From assembly GCA_013426755.1 (NCBI GenBank), contig AP019861.1, forward strand, positions 186,001-250,000: a stretch of 64,000 nt of DNA. Direction: 5' to 3'. Of this stretch, positions 45,674 to 54,915 are shown piece by piece; position 1 is the first letter of the stretch, and the number at the start of each line of letters is the position of its first letter. This DNA is from Spirochaetota bacterium. Its GTDB lineage: Bacteria > Spirochaetota > UBA12135 > COTS27. The notes under the pieces were generated by a model. It saw nothing but the letters and a program-made list of their open reading frames with translations. It was not told the DNA's origin and did not search any database. A program made the translations under genes and the position numbers.

Positions 45674-47125
45674 TTAAGAATGGGGTTTTATGATTGATGT
45701 TGTGAAAAAAGCATGGGCTAGTGAGATGGTTGTTAAGTGATCTGCTGCTGCCATGAGTTCTCGTGTGCTGTGCATAGAAAGCATAGGCGCACCAAGGTCA
45801 ATCGTTGTCGCTCCGAGTTCACGTGCTAATAGCGGACCAATAGTCGCACCTGAACCAATATCACTTCGCCCCGTGAAAGTCTGCATTGGAATCTTGTGTT
45901 CTTCTGCTAACAGACGGATAAAGGCTTCACCGCTGCCATCGGTGATGTACCTGAGGTGTCCTTGTTTTTTTAAGGCAGGTCCTTTACCGAGCAGTGGTTT
46001 TGTCAGATCGCTACTTAGGTGTGGATAATTGGGATGGCTGCCGTGCGCCATATCTGCTGAGACAGCAACTGTCCGATGCAGACTCTTTAAAAGCTCTTCA
46101 TAAGAAAATGAGAGACAGTCGTAAATACGTTCTAGCGTTTGTAATAGAAAGACAGAACTCGCACCTTCATGAGAATTGCTTCCTATTTCTTCGTGATCGA
46201 AAACTGCTAGGATAGGGAGAGTTTTTGGATGGAATGTATTTTTATTAGTGGTGCTAGAGGCATTCGTTAGTGAACTGAAAGCGTACAATCCTGCGTGCGT
46301 CATCGCAAGATTATCTAGTCTTCGCGCTGCGATAAATTCACCACTCACACCAAGAATACTAGGAGCTTCTGCTGGAACAAAGGCCAAGTCCCAGCCTCGA
46401 ATTTTTCTATGAACACTCTTTTTATCAATTGTTTTACTCTTAGATGTTTTATCTTTAATTTTATTGGCAATGTGGTTTTGTAGTATGGTTTCAATGTAGT
46501 TTTCTGTAGTTATTTTTTCAGAACTGAGCCCTAGGAGTGGTCTTAATTCTAGTTCTGAATTGGGTGTGGATGCAGGGCCGTTAGGTGGGGTAGGGTCTGA
46601 TTTGAGATGCACAGCTAAAGCGGGAATAGTCACTGGAATTTCACTCAGTGCAACGAGCTTTGTTTCAAATGACGATGATAATAATTGGGCGGCTTGTTTC
46701 GACTGGTTAGCTTGCAGATTTCGTTCTAGGAACACACGTCCTGCTAGGATAAGGTCGCGGTTAAACCAACTGTGCATTGCAATGCCACCATACGGCTCTG
46801 AGAGAGCGATATGACAATTGTCCTTCTCAAGCGTTGACAAACTTTTTAATTTCAATGCAGGTGAATCGCTATGGCTAGCCCAGATGGTAAACCGATTAGG
46901 GGGAGCTTTTTTATTGGGTGGCAGGATAAAGGCCAGTACATTCCCGCCTCGCTTGACGACGTACCGTGCCCCTGCTTGAAGATTCCACGTTCTATCAGGC
47001 GATAAAACGGTAAATGGATTTTTAAGCTGTGTTAATTGCTTGACAATGTATTCGCTTGTGTGATAGGACGTCGGAGTCGCCTCTAGAAATGTCAATAGGT
47101 CTTTGATAAGAGTCGCTTCTTTCAC
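45674..47125 (-). CDS. M18 family aminopeptidase
   Basis: This dinuclear-zinc aminopeptidase (aspartyl aminopeptidase/ApeB type) removes N-terminal, often acidic, residues from peptides. Metal and catalytic residues are visible in WASHSDSPALKLK, ARRLDNLAMTH, VFDHEEIGSNSHEGASS, VSADMAHGSHPNY and APMLSMHSTRE. GSGATIGPLLARELGATTIDLG and TGRSDIGSG complete the family pattern. The start is GTG at 47125, within MKEATLIKDLLTFLEATPTSYH. At 483 residues it is slightly long, because of inserts near residues 150-240. Its first 16 codons are duplicated at 51076-51125, beside the res gene. Confidence 0.92.
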   Translation of the reverse strand: MKEATLIKDLLTFLEATPTSYHTSEYIVKQLTQLKNPFTVLSPDRTWNLQAGARYVVKRGGNVLAFILPPNKKAPPNRFTIWASHSDSPALKLKSLSTLEKDNCHIALSEPYGGIAMHSWFNRDLILAGRVFLERNLQANQSKQAAQLLSSSFETKLVALSEIPVTIPALAVHLKSDPTPPNGPASTPNSELELRPLLGLSSEKITTENYIETILQNHIANKIKDKTSKSKTIDKKSVHRKIRGWDLAFVPAEAPSILGVSGEFIAARRLDNLAMTHAGLYAFSSLTNASSTTNKNTFHPKTLPILAVFDHEEIGSNSHEGASSVFLLQTLERIYDCLSFSYEELLKSLHRTVAVSADMAHGSHPNYPHLSSDLTKPLLGKGPALKKQGHLRYITDGSGEAFIRLLAEEHKIPMQTFTGRSDIGSGATIGPLLARELGATTIDLGAPMLSMHSTRELMAAADHLTTISLAHAFFTTSIIKPHS

Positions 47126-47262
47126 GAAATATTTTCTTTAGATATGTGAGGGTAGTTTTTTCAAGTTTTCAAGTTCATCTTCAATGATTCTAAATTCATC
47201 TTTAAATCTATTTGAGGTTTCCTTATTATAAAATGGAAGTTCAATGAGTCTATGATTCTTAG
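47087..47262. repeat. Left copy of an aminopeptidase-start/res-tail direct repeat
   Basis: This segment matches 51076-51230 throughout, with about 21 extra bases (TTCATCTTCAATGATTCTAA region). It joins the 5' end of the M18 gene to the 3' end of a res gene. The two copies lie 4 kb apart in the same orientation and bracket the AIPR-methyltransferase operon. Confidence 0.9.
47134..47262 (-). pseudogene. 3' remnant of a second, divergent type III res gene
   Basis: Read on the minus strand it codes NHRLIELPFYNKETSNRF followed by KDEFRIIEDELENLKKLPSHI and a stop. The intact Res ends NYRLIGLPFYNKKASRRF followed by KDEFENLKKLPSHI. The frame is open and most changes are conservative or in-frame, so this is the tail of a paralogue rather than a decayed copy of the present gene. 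Nothing else of it remains; R1 repeats follow. Confidence 0.75.
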
Positions 47263-47275
47263 TTGCTTATCGCAA

Positions 47276-47400
47276 CAATTAACCACAGATGAATACAAAT
47301 TGGATTTTACAGAAAGGAATGAACCGCAGATAAACACAGATGAACGCAGATTAGATTTTATATAATGAATGAACCACAGATGAACGCAGATAAACACAGA
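47276..47400 (+). repeat. R1 repeats, plus orientation
   Basis: Modules AACCACAGATGAATACAAAT, AACCGCAGATAAACACAGAT and GAACCACAGATGAACGCAGA occur with TAGATTTTATATAATGAAT linkers. They directly abut the GxxExxY remnant. Confidence 0.88.
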
Positions 47401-47404
47401 TAAT

Positions 47405-47506
47405 TTATTTTGAATCGATCATTCTTTTTATTTCTATTTTAGGATTACCAAGATTAATTAACAAACCAAGTGTAATATCTCTTGCTTTTAAGTAATTTAA
47501 TTGACC
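47405..47506 (-). pseudogene. C-terminal remnant of a GxxExxY family protein
   Basis: The minus strand reads QLNYLKARDITLGLLINLGN then PKIEIKRMIDSK and stop, which matches the conserved C-terminus of the GxxExxY family (YLKA..ITLGLLINFG.PK.E.KR). Upstream coding sequence is replaced by R1 repeat. The family's function is unknown. The remnant is sandwiched between R1 blocks. Confidence 0.75.
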
Positions 47507-47640
47507 CGCAGATAAACACAGATGAACGCAGATTAGATTTTATATAATGAATGAACCACAGATGAATACAAATTGGATTTTATGAAAGGAATTAACCGCA
47601 GATGAACGCAAATTGAGTTATATGAAAGGGCATCACAGCA
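47507..47640 (+). repeat. R1 repeats, plus orientation
   Basis: Three further modules with TAGATTTTATATAATGAAT and GGATTTTATGAAAGGAATT linkers. About 85 bp of non-repetitive sequence follows to the AIPR gene stop at 47726, with nothing recognised in it. Confidence 0.88.
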
Positions 47641-47725
47641 GGCTCAGGCTTATGCGTGGTGAACTTCTTTCTTAAACTAGTGCTGATTATATCCTCGACG
47701 TTCTTTTTTTGTGGTGGTGACAGTG

Positions 47726-49462
47726 TCATTGTATTATGCTTTGAGATGTCTTTATGTCATTTATTAATTCTTCTGTTTGAAGTGAAGAATAAAGTGCCTT
47801 TCGTTTTCTCAGATAATTTTTATTATTTATGAACTCAACTGCATCTTTAAAAAATGTTTTAGCACTATTCTTATTAGACAAATATTTTATTTTGCCCCCA
47901 GTATCTTTAAATTTTTTTTCTAAAAATAAATGACAAGCAAGCAACAAGATCATATCCATTGTTTTAGAATGTAATTTTATTTCCATATTAGTTGAGAAGG
48001 TATTTAGCCAGTAATATAAAATTCCGCAGTAATAGTAATCTTCAGGATCGTGGTCTTTATAGAATATTTTTTTTGCTTGATATTTCTTTATTATTTTATC
48101 GGTATAACTCTTCATTTTATGTGGTTCTCTTAGAAAAATAGATATGTAGACTTTTGCTAAATTTTTAATATTAATTTTCTGGGCATAATTTTTAATATTA
48201 TAATGTTGTCCTCGTTGTCTTTCAAAGTATAACTTCAATTTATTTTTTTCAATGGAGCCAGCAAAATATTCCTCTATTTTTTTATGAAATTTATTTAAAG
48301 ACTGCAGATCTTTAGTTATAGCATTTTGATTATTTGCTGCAAAGATGATTTTCTCCTTTAAATCATTATCTTCAGTGGCGATCAACTTAACAAAAACCTT
48401 TATATTATCTAATTTTTTAGCTTTTTTATTCTTTTTGAACTGTTCATATAGTACATAAGTAGTTTGACAACCGTTGATAATGCGAGGATATGTTAGAGAA
48501 AAAGTATCATCTTCAGTAGGGTGTTTTATTATCTTGCTGCATAAAATAGTTAGCCCATTGTTTAAATATATAAAATAAGAATTGTCTTTTTTATTACGAA
48601 TAGTCTCTGTAATATCATCATTTACTTTCGATTCGGGAATACGAGATCTTGGATTATCAACAAAAAGTCTTTCTTTAATGTTATCGTTCTTTGTTAGGAT
48701 TAGTTTTTTTAGTTCTGGGAATTTTATTGCCGCTAATAAACTCATTTCAATATTACTTTTTTGTTCGTCTACTCGAGTATTTTCGTCAAGAACTAGCTTA
48801 ACCTTGTGATACTCTTGAATTTTGTTGTAGTATTTTATTATTTCCCTATTCTGCCAGAAGGAAATGTTATTTAATTTGTAACTTCTCAAATCGCTGCGAT
48901 TGTTTATAGCCTTTTTTTGACTATCAATTAAATTTTTATATGAACTGTGGTTTGTAATTGCTGATAGGTAATATAAGTCTATTGTGATTTCTTCCTGCAG
49001 ACGACCCCTATACGTTTTTCCTAATAATTCCTCCAAGATAGTTGAGAAAGGTTCTATTGGATTTGCTTTATTTTTAATTAAAAAATTAATAACAGCACTA
49101 ACAAATCCTGTAAATTTATTTTCATCAAAACTTTTTTGAGTTGTAGCTTGAATAAATCCAATCTTCACTATCAATTTTTCATTCTTGCCTAAGGTATCTA
49201 ACTCGGATAGATCGTGTATTAAGCGATCGTTAATGATAATTGCTATACCATCAATCCCTTTTGCATTATTAGTTGAGACTGCGTTTAAATTTTCTAATTC
49301 TTCTTCTCGTAAATTTGATACGACAGTATGATTTGAGAAATGTTCAAAGATATCACCGGGACTAGATTTTTTTAGGGTGCCATGCTTATTAGTAAAATCA
49401 TTAATTACACTATTAAGCCCAATACTAAAATTATTCTCATTCTTTTTCTTATTCTTTTTCAT
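47726..49462 (-). CDS. AIPR family (abortive infection phage resistance) protein
   Basis: The 578-residue product matches AIPR (PF10592). It has the NPR element (DNPRSRIPESKVNDDITETI, from 269), the FIYLNNGLTILCSKI core (297-311), and PRIINGCQTTYVLYEQF (326-342), followed by the NNQNAITKDLQSLN segment. The Lys-rich N-terminus is likely disordered. AIPR proteins are linked to phage defence and often sit beside DNA methyltransferases. The mechanism is not settled, and a nuclease-like role has been suggested. The gene starts 4 bp after the upstream methyltransferase stop, so the two form a compact two-gene operon. I do not assign it to a named system. Confidence 0.85.
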   Translation of the reverse strand: MKKNKKKNENNFSIGLNSVINDFTNKHGTLKKSSPGDIFEHFSNHTVVSNLREEELENLNAVSTNNAKGIDGIAIIINDRLIHDLSELDTLGKNEKLIVKIGFIQATTQKSFDENKFTGFVSAVINFLIKNKANPIEPFSTILEELLGKTYRGRLQEEITIDLYYLSAITNHSSYKNLIDSQKKAINNRSDLRSYKLNNISFWQNREIIKYYNKIQEYHKVKLVLDENTRVDEQKSNIEMSLLAAIKFPELKKLILTKNDNIKERLFVDNPRSRIPESKVNDDITETIRNKKDNSYFIYLNNGLTILCSKIIKHPTEDDTFSLTYPRIINGCQTTYVLYEQFKKNKKAKKLDNIKVFVKLIATEDNDLKEKIIFAANNQNAITKDLQSLNKFHKKIEEYFAGSIEKNKLKLYFERQRGQHYNIKNYAQKINIKNLAKVYISIFLREPHKMKSYTDKIIKKYQAKKIFYKDHDPEDYYYCGILYYWLNTFSTNMEIKLHSKTMDMILLLACHLFLEKKFKDTGGKIKYLSNKNSAKTFFKDAVEFINNKNYLRKRKALYSSLQTEELINDIKTSQSIIQ

Positions 49463-49466
49463 AACG

Positions 49467-51047
49467 TTATGCCTCTTTAAGATGAAATATTATCTCAGCG
49501 TACGCTGATTTGTCTTTTTCAGTTCTATTTAAAACAGGTCGTTTATAGCAATGAACTATCTTCATAGCCGATTTTTCAGCAATAGTCGGATATAGATTAT
49601 ATTTATCATTGGCTACCAGAAAGACGTCGTAGTCTTTAAGTAGATATTTTTTGGCATGGACGAGGACCTTAGCAATACTCTCAATATAAGATTGGCGTGC
49701 TGCTCTACCCTGTCCCTTAGCTAGGGGGCCTATTTCTAAAGAATCATTACGAGGAAATCCGAATAAATCATAAGCGTAAGCATGTTGTTCGTGATAATCT
49801 ATCAATCCAATATAAGGAGGACTTGAAAAAATACCTTTGATTTTTTGCCGCTCGATCAATTGCGCAAACGGAGCAATTTTCTTTCCCAGTTTTGTTTTGA
49901 GGTCAATGTTCCTAGCATCACCTTGCAGACAAGTTTGAAACGTATCAGTTCGCAATGCATTAAATTCATAAAGCCGCTTAATAGTATCGTCACAGTACCG
50001 TTGCCACCAGGCAAGGATAGAGAATAACGGTTTGCATATCTTACCATGCTTCCTGCAGTAGTACGGATGTATTACAGGATTTTTCAATGTCGCCAGATCA
50101 GCATGGGTAGTTGCACGACAGGACCTAACAGTTCTACTGAGAATAATGGCGATGATTTTTTTAACAGCTGGGCTCTTTATTCTCTTCACTTGCTCGCAAG
50201 TGAAGTCAATTTCTTTTTTAACAGGTTGCAGGTACCATTTTTCAAGAAAATTAGTCGTTTTGTTTGAGTGTATCTGGAGGTTGTATTTTTTTCTTAATTG
50301 ATCAAATGTTTTGGTGAATTCTTTTTCTTTTGTTGCGGCGTATATGTGTTCTTTAATTTCTCCGCGCCGTGCTTTAATTTTATATTCGGGCGCTGGGAAG
50401 TATTTTTTGTTGAATTGATTGAGTTCTGCAAGTAAAGCATTTTCGAAGTCAGTATTGTTATGCCGAGCAATGAAATCTTTGAGTGCCTGTGTGATCGCAG
50501 TCAAATGATAGTTCAATGCTTCAAAGTCCACTGTGCCGACTTTTACGTTAGCAATCAGGGTATTGAATGTGGAGATATCAACGCCTAGGGCATGGATGCC
50601 TAGTTCGTTAGCTTGAACCATTGTCGTTCCACTTCCGCAAAATGGATCTAAGACAATATCTCCTTTTTTGAAATAGCTTTCTCGTTTGAAGGTATCTGTA
50701 TGATCGTCTAGGAAATACTCTGCTAATTGGGGTATAAATTTTCCTTTATACGGGTGTAGTCTATGAACATGCTTGGTAGTCTCTTTTTCTTTTAGGTGTT
50801 CGAATGACAACGCCCAGTTCAGGTCTGTTCCTAGTTGTTCTTTCCAATTTAGCTCTCGCCGGCTATTAAAACTTTTATAATAAGTTATTAAATCGTGTTT
50901 ATTAATAACAGTATTCCCACTTTCTCCATATTTTTTTATTTTTCCGTATTGTATTAGGTATGCAATATTGGATGTGGTGACGTTTTTCTTTAAATATTGA
51001 CTAGCCCATGTGCTAGCTTCTCTTATGGTTAATAATTTTGTTGTCAT
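49467..51047 (-). CDS. SPPY-type site-specific DNA methyltransferase with N-terminal HTH
   Basis: Residues 1-55 (LTIREASTWASQYLKKNVTT plus SNIAYLIQYGKIKKYG) look like an excisionase/MerR-type helix-turn-helix. The catalytic part has the AdoMet-binding motif LDPFCGSGTT (133-142) with ALGVDIS after it, and the catalytic SSPPY (408-412). Motif I precedes the SPPY motif. SPPY is typical of amino-methyltransferases making N4-methylcytosine, although N6-adenine cannot be excluded. HPYKGKFIPQLAEYFL upstream of motif I is common in this group. It is co-transcribed with AIPR, and the pair probably forms a modification-linked defence unit. No separate restriction gene accompanies it. Confidence 0.87.
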   Translation of the reverse strand: MTTKLLTIREASTWASQYLKKNVTTSNIAYLIQYGKIKKYGESGNTVINKHDLITYYKSFNSRRELNWKEQLGTDLNWALSFEHLKEKETTKHVHRLHPYKGKFIPQLAEYFLDDHTDTFKRESYFKKGDIVLDPFCGSGTTMVQANELGIHALGVDISTFNTLIANVKVGTVDFEALNYHLTAITQALKDFIARHNNTDFENALLAELNQFNKKYFPAPEYKIKARRGEIKEHIYAATKEKEFTKTFDQLRKKYNLQIHSNKTTNFLEKWYLQPVKKEIDFTCEQVKRIKSPAVKKIIAIILSRTVRSCRATTHADLATLKNPVIHPYYCRKHGKICKPLFSILAWWQRYCDDTIKRLYEFNALRTDTFQTCLQGDARNIDLKTKLGKKIAPFAQLIERQKIKGIFSSPPYIGLIDYHEQHAYAYDLFGFPRNDSLEIGPLAKGQGRAARQSYIESIAKVLVHAKKYLLKDYDVFLVANDKYNLYPTIAEKSAMKIVHCYKRPVLNRTEKDKSAYAEIIFHLKEA

Positions 51048-51075
51048 TATTTATTTTCCTGATAGCGACCGCTAA

Positions 51076-51125
51076 AAATGTCAATAGGTCTTTGATAAGA
51101 GTTGCTTCTTTCACGAAATATTTTC
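51076..51125 (-). pseudogene. 5' fragment of the M18 aminopeptidase gene
   Basis: The minus strand encodes (GTG)KEATLIKDLLTF followed by unrelated sequence. It duplicates the start of the intact aminopeptidase at 47125. It abuts the stop of res (51127), so res and the aminopeptidase were once neighbours. Confidence 0.8.
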
Positions 51126-51230
51126 TTTAGATATGTGAGGGTAGTTTTTTCAAGTTTTCAAATTCATCTTTAAATCTACGTGAGGCTTTCTTATTATAAA
51201 ATGGAAGTCCAATGAGTCTATAATTCTTAG
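51076..51230. repeat. Right copy of the aminopeptidase-start/res-tail direct repeat
   Basis: This is the partner of 47087-47262. It comprises the M18 5' fragment plus the last 34 codons of the intact res gene. The unit spanning 47087 to 51075 therefore looks inserted or tandemly duplicated between these copies. Confidence 0.9.
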
Positions 51231-53988
51231 ATTGATCCGTAATAATGTTCTTATGTCCGTATTTTTTCATAATATCTTCTAGAAATTTTTCTTTCCAGTC
51301 TTCTTTCCCACCATAAAAAGGACTGAGGTTCCATGCACCCTGCCCCCATTTTTTATCTGGGGAGGAGAAAAGATCGGTTCCTGAACCCTTGTATTGGTTT
51401 CCCTTAGCTTCTATGAGGATTTGATAATAATCATCATCATGATTTTTATGTTTGAGGAAGAGTAAGTAATCAGGACAAAACCCCCTTCCTTTATCGAAGT
51501 CGTAGATCTTATAAACCTCTTCGTTTCTAAGCAGCCATTTTATCTCGTATTCATCTTTGCAGTCTATATGGTCTTTAATAAAATCAACTAGCGCTGATTC
51601 TTCATCTGTTTCTTTGATAAGGTTATCTAAGGCATACCACCCACACTTAACTATTTTATTTGCTCTAGTTTTATTTTCTTCATTATCAAAGTCTTTATCT
51701 ACGGTCACGGATTTAGGTTTATCAAAAATATCTTTAAAAGCCACGGGCTCAAAGTTACTGCCTTTATTTTCAATAATCTCTGCACTCAGTTTCTTAGCAA
51801 CGTCTTCTAAAAATTGGCAGACTATTTTTAATTTCTCTTTATTTTCGAGGTTTTCCCAAGCAGTAACAGTTGTCCTTATGAATATTTTAGGGTTTTTTAA
51901 TATATCGTCCTTAGTTCTTAAATCATCTATGCTTTTAATATCTAATTCCTTGCTTAGTCTATCAAAACGAAATAGCGAATTTTCATCTTTAGCTTTAATG
52001 TGTATTGCTTTTCTAAAAATAGGATACTCGATCTCTTCAAAGGGTACTTTGATACGTCTTATTTCTTTTTTACTGATTTCTTGTCTAGAAGAATAAGTCT
52101 CTTCGGTCCTTTCGGTTTTAAATTGTTCTTCTGTTACTTCTAAGGCGGATGTGATATACGGCCCGAAGGGTTCCCTCTGGATTTCATTTAGTGACGTTCG
52201 TTTCCTATTGGGATTGGGTTTTAGTTCATTTATCAAGAGGCGTTTATCTTTATATAAATCACTATTTCTAAAATCGTCTTTAATTTTCAGTATAACAACT
52301 TTTTTATCACTAATATACCCATCTCTTCTGAGTTCTTTTTTAAGATGAGTGATATACCTTGACTCTTCGTCGTAGGTGTAATAAAATAATTCTTCTAGCA
52401 TGCGTAGTTCATGATTGAGATCTTTATCAAACTTTCTTTTATTTTTAGGGTATTTAGTATTTAGCTTTCTATCTCTGTAGGCAAATGGAAAATAGCGGAT
52501 GCCTCGCCCGATAAGTTGTTTCTCTTGTAGGGTGGCGTCAGGTGTTTTGTCTTTGTTTCTCCCACCAGCATTTTGTCCTTGATAGAGCCGGACAATATCA
52601 AAGAGATTAAGGACGTCCCACCCTTCTGTCAAACGTTTTACGGTAAATATAGCTCTGATGTGATTGTCTTTATCTTCTAGGTTATTGAGTTTGTTGTCTT
52701 GTTCTAAGGAAGTCTTTTCTGTTTTATTTTTATTGTTCTTTGAATTGGTGATTATAACGGTTCGTTCATTGAAATTTTCTTTAATAAACTCGACTAGCTC
52801 ACTGTTCTTGATATTTTCAGTTTTAATGAAGTTAAGTAACGCTTCGGTTTTTGTTTTTCCTGTTTGATATGGGATCATACTGTCGGTGGCATTTAGCCGC
52901 CTTTCGATGTTATCTAAAAATTTTAGATCAGAACTCTTAATATCTTTTACCAGGTCTAAAAAAAATTTATAATCTTTAGCGGACTCATCGATGGTCTTGC
53001 TTCTAAATAAGATAACCGGCTTAAAGTTAGCAATGTCGTATTTGAGTGCTAAGCGATGTCTGTACCAATGAAATAATAATGCCTGCAGCATTCGTTCTTT
53101 TTTATCAAGCGTGGAAGAGATGAGATTGATATTTTTAGCGTGTCCTGATTTTAAGAAATCTTTAAGTGTGTGCTCATAAACGATCTTATCTTTATACTTT
53201 TCTTTTACCTGGTCTCCCTTTGGGATCGTTGCTGTAAATTCTAAGAGGACGTTTTTGTTGGGGCGATCTTTCTCTAACCCATTTTTATTTAAGAGTTTAT
53301 TTACAACGGTTCTCTCCCAACTGGGTTTTTCCTCGCTGTTAGAATTAGCGGGAGAGGATGCATCAAAACCTAGTGTTAATTGTGTGCCGCTATTATCTTT
53401 TGATTCCTTATTCAAATGATGTGCTTCATCGCCAAGGATTACGAGATCTTTTTTAACTAATTCACTTAAAACAACCTTATTCTCCCTTTCTGAATGCAGG
53501 TCTTTATGAAGTTGTTGAATGGTCGTAAATTTGATCTCAATTACCAACGGATTAGGATAACGGCTAAACGTCTCTACATTTTTTATGGAAATGATCTTAT
53601 TGTCAATTGTGATTTTATCTTTATAAAGATATTTTGTATGGGTGGTATCGATGAAGTTGTTTTCTGTTTTAGCGACAATGTTATTGAGATTCCCGAAAAA
53701 TAGAAAGTGCCTATACCCTTTTTCTTTATAATAGTAAAGAATAAGGGCTGCCATTAAAAGTGTCTTCCCCGTTCCCGTTGCCATATTAAACATTAGGTGA
53801 GTAGGAGAATTATACAGTTGCTTTTCTTTATCTCGCTTTTCTTCATCGATTAAAAAATATTTTAATGCCTGTTCCTGCCACTCATAAAAACTATGTTTTA
53901 AGTTGGCGGGAATATAAGGTGGTATTTCAGGAAGTGGCGTCTTTCCGTACTCTACTGCTGAACTAATTTTTTCGTGGAGTTCACTCAT
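51127..53988 (-). CDS. Type III restriction enzyme, Res subunit (helicase-nuclease)
   Basis: The 953-residue superfamily 2 protein has Walker A MATGTGKT (69-76), DEAHH (188-192), FTATIPKGD, a motif VI region GRGIRYFPF, and a C-terminal PD-(D/E)xK-type nuclease segment (FCPDYLLFL...YQILIEAKGN). Type III Res hydrolyses ATP to communicate between two inversely oriented sites and cuts DNA, always in complex with Mod. Length is typical. The order on the minus strand is mod, DUF1828, res, with 42- and 81-bp gaps, which fits one operon. Its C-terminal codons are duplicated in variant form at 47134-47262. Confidence 0.92.
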   Translation of the reverse strand: MSELHEKISSAVEYGKTPLPEIPPYIPANLKHSFYEWQEQALKYFLIDEEKRDKEKQLYNSPTHLMFNMATGTGKTLLMAALILYYYKEKGYRHFLFFGNLNNIVAKTENNFIDTTHTKYLYKDKITIDNKIISIKNVETFSRYPNPLVIEIKFTTIQQLHKDLHSERENKVVLSELVKKDLVILGDEAHHLNKESKDNSGTQLTLGFDASSPANSNSEEKPSWERTVVNKLLNKNGLEKDRPNKNVLLEFTATIPKGDQVKEKYKDKIVYEHTLKDFLKSGHAKNINLISSTLDKKERMLQALLFHWYRHRLALKYDIANFKPVILFRSKTIDESAKDYKFFLDLVKDIKSSDLKFLDNIERRLNATDSMIPYQTGKTKTEALLNFIKTENIKNSELVEFIKENFNERTVIITNSKNNKNKTEKTSLEQDNKLNNLEDKDNHIRAIFTVKRLTEGWDVLNLFDIVRLYQGQNAGGRNKDKTPDATLQEKQLIGRGIRYFPFAYRDRKLNTKYPKNKRKFDKDLNHELRMLEELFYYTYDEESRYITHLKKELRRDGYISDKKVVILKIKDDFRNSDLYKDKRLLINELKPNPNRKRTSLNEIQREPFGPYITSALEVTEEQFKTERTEETYSSRQEISKKEIRRIKVPFEEIEYPIFRKAIHIKAKDENSLFRFDRLSKELDIKSIDDLRTKDDILKNPKIFIRTTVTAWENLENKEKLKIVCQFLEDVAKKLSAEIIENKGSNFEPVAFKDIFDKPKSVTVDKDFDNEENKTRANKIVKCGWYALDNLIKETDEESALVDFIKDHIDCKDEYEIKWLLRNEEVYKIYDFDKGRGFCPDYLLFLKHKNHDDDYYQILIEAKGNQYKGSGTDLFSSPDKKWGQGAWNLSPFYGGKEDWKEKFLEDIMKKYGHKNIITDQSKNYRLIGLPFYNKKASRRFKDEFENLKKLPSHI

Positions 53989-54030
53989 TTAATGATTCCT
54001 TAGGAGCTAAAACGGTTATGATCGATAGTC

Positions 54031-54834
54031 TTAAGCAATTAACTGCTTTGCTTTTCTGTTAAAGTTTTCTTTATCATCTAGAGATACCGAAGGACCTGCT
54101 ACATTGATTAGTCTTTTAATTTTTGCTCCCCCAATGGTGTTCATATCATTAAAGACTATTAAAGAATTGAATTCAAAATCTTTTTTATCCTGTTGCGTCC
54201 TTAGTAATCTTTCTAATATAATGGTTGTTTGCTGTGCTTTATCTGAATTATGGACAGCAAAGATAAATGGATAGTATCTTTCTCGTTCCGTACTGAGTTT
54301 GTAGTCGATAGGGTAGTCTTTAGCATTAGCTAATTTGTCGAAGATGTAGTCTTCTTCGATATTAGCTACTGAAAAGATTTTTATTAATTGTTCGCGCAGG
54401 TCCTCATAAAAGGTGCTTTGTACTCTTGCTTTATTTAGAAAAGTGATGTCTGATATTTTAGTTAATGCCTGACCTAATTTAAAGACATGCTTTGCGATCT
54501 CTTCGGCAGTACAATCTACAAAAAACTCTCCATCCTCGGACTTCACGTCAAATTCATTTTTAATGTTTTCTAATAAAATTTTTCTGTTCCCATCGTTAAA
54601 TTTATCAATATCATTTTCATAACTGAGATGCATAAGCGTATGCCCTCCATCGCTAACGCGGAACCCTCCTCTTGCGAGCGGATTTAAATATATTTGATAA
54701 CTGTCTCCATCAGGAAAAGAAAATGGCGTCTCGATAAGAGTACTTCCTGCATTGCGTATGATTTTAATGTCTGCACAGAATGAACGACATAATTGCTCTT
54801 GTAGGGCTTTAATTTGTTTTTCCGCTAGTTTCAT
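54031..54834 (-). CDS. DUF1828 domain-containing protein
   Basis: The 267-residue protein has the DUF1828 signature GGFRVSDGGHTLMHL (56-70) preceded by DGDSYQIYL, and a C-terminal half resembling DUF1829 (ERERYYPFIFAVHNSDKAQQ then TTIILERLL). Such proteins occur within restriction-modification and phage-related loci, but their activity is unknown. Here it lies between mod and res of a type III system, which normally are adjacent. That suggests an accessory role in restriction control or an associated anti-phage function. The distinctive GGHTLMHL motif might be a metal or nucleotide site, which is speculation. The ATG start has a nearby purine tract. Confidence 0.78.
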   Translation of the reverse strand: MKLAEKQIKALQEQLCRSFCADIKIIRNAGSTLIETPFSFPDGDSYQIYLNPLARGGFRVSDGGHTLMHLSYENDIDKFNDGNRKILLENIKNEFDVKSEDGEFFVDCTAEEIAKHVFKLGQALTKISDITFLNKARVQSTFYEDLREQLIKIFSVANIEEDYIFDKLANAKDYPIDYKLSTERERYYPFIFAVHNSDKAQQTTIILERLLRTQQDKKDFEFNSLIVFNDMNTIGGAKIKRLINVAGPSVSLDDKENFNRKAKQLIA

Positions 54835-54915
54835 AGGCCTTCACTAATGATTTCCTTGAGATTTTTTTTAGAACTTTTATAAACTTATAAATATATGTCT
54901 GTAAGGAGTTCTTTA

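Noticed and set aside
47087..51230. Transposon target-site duplication
   Set aside because: At about 155-176 bp the direct repeat is far too long for a target-site duplication, and it consists of parts of two specific genes.
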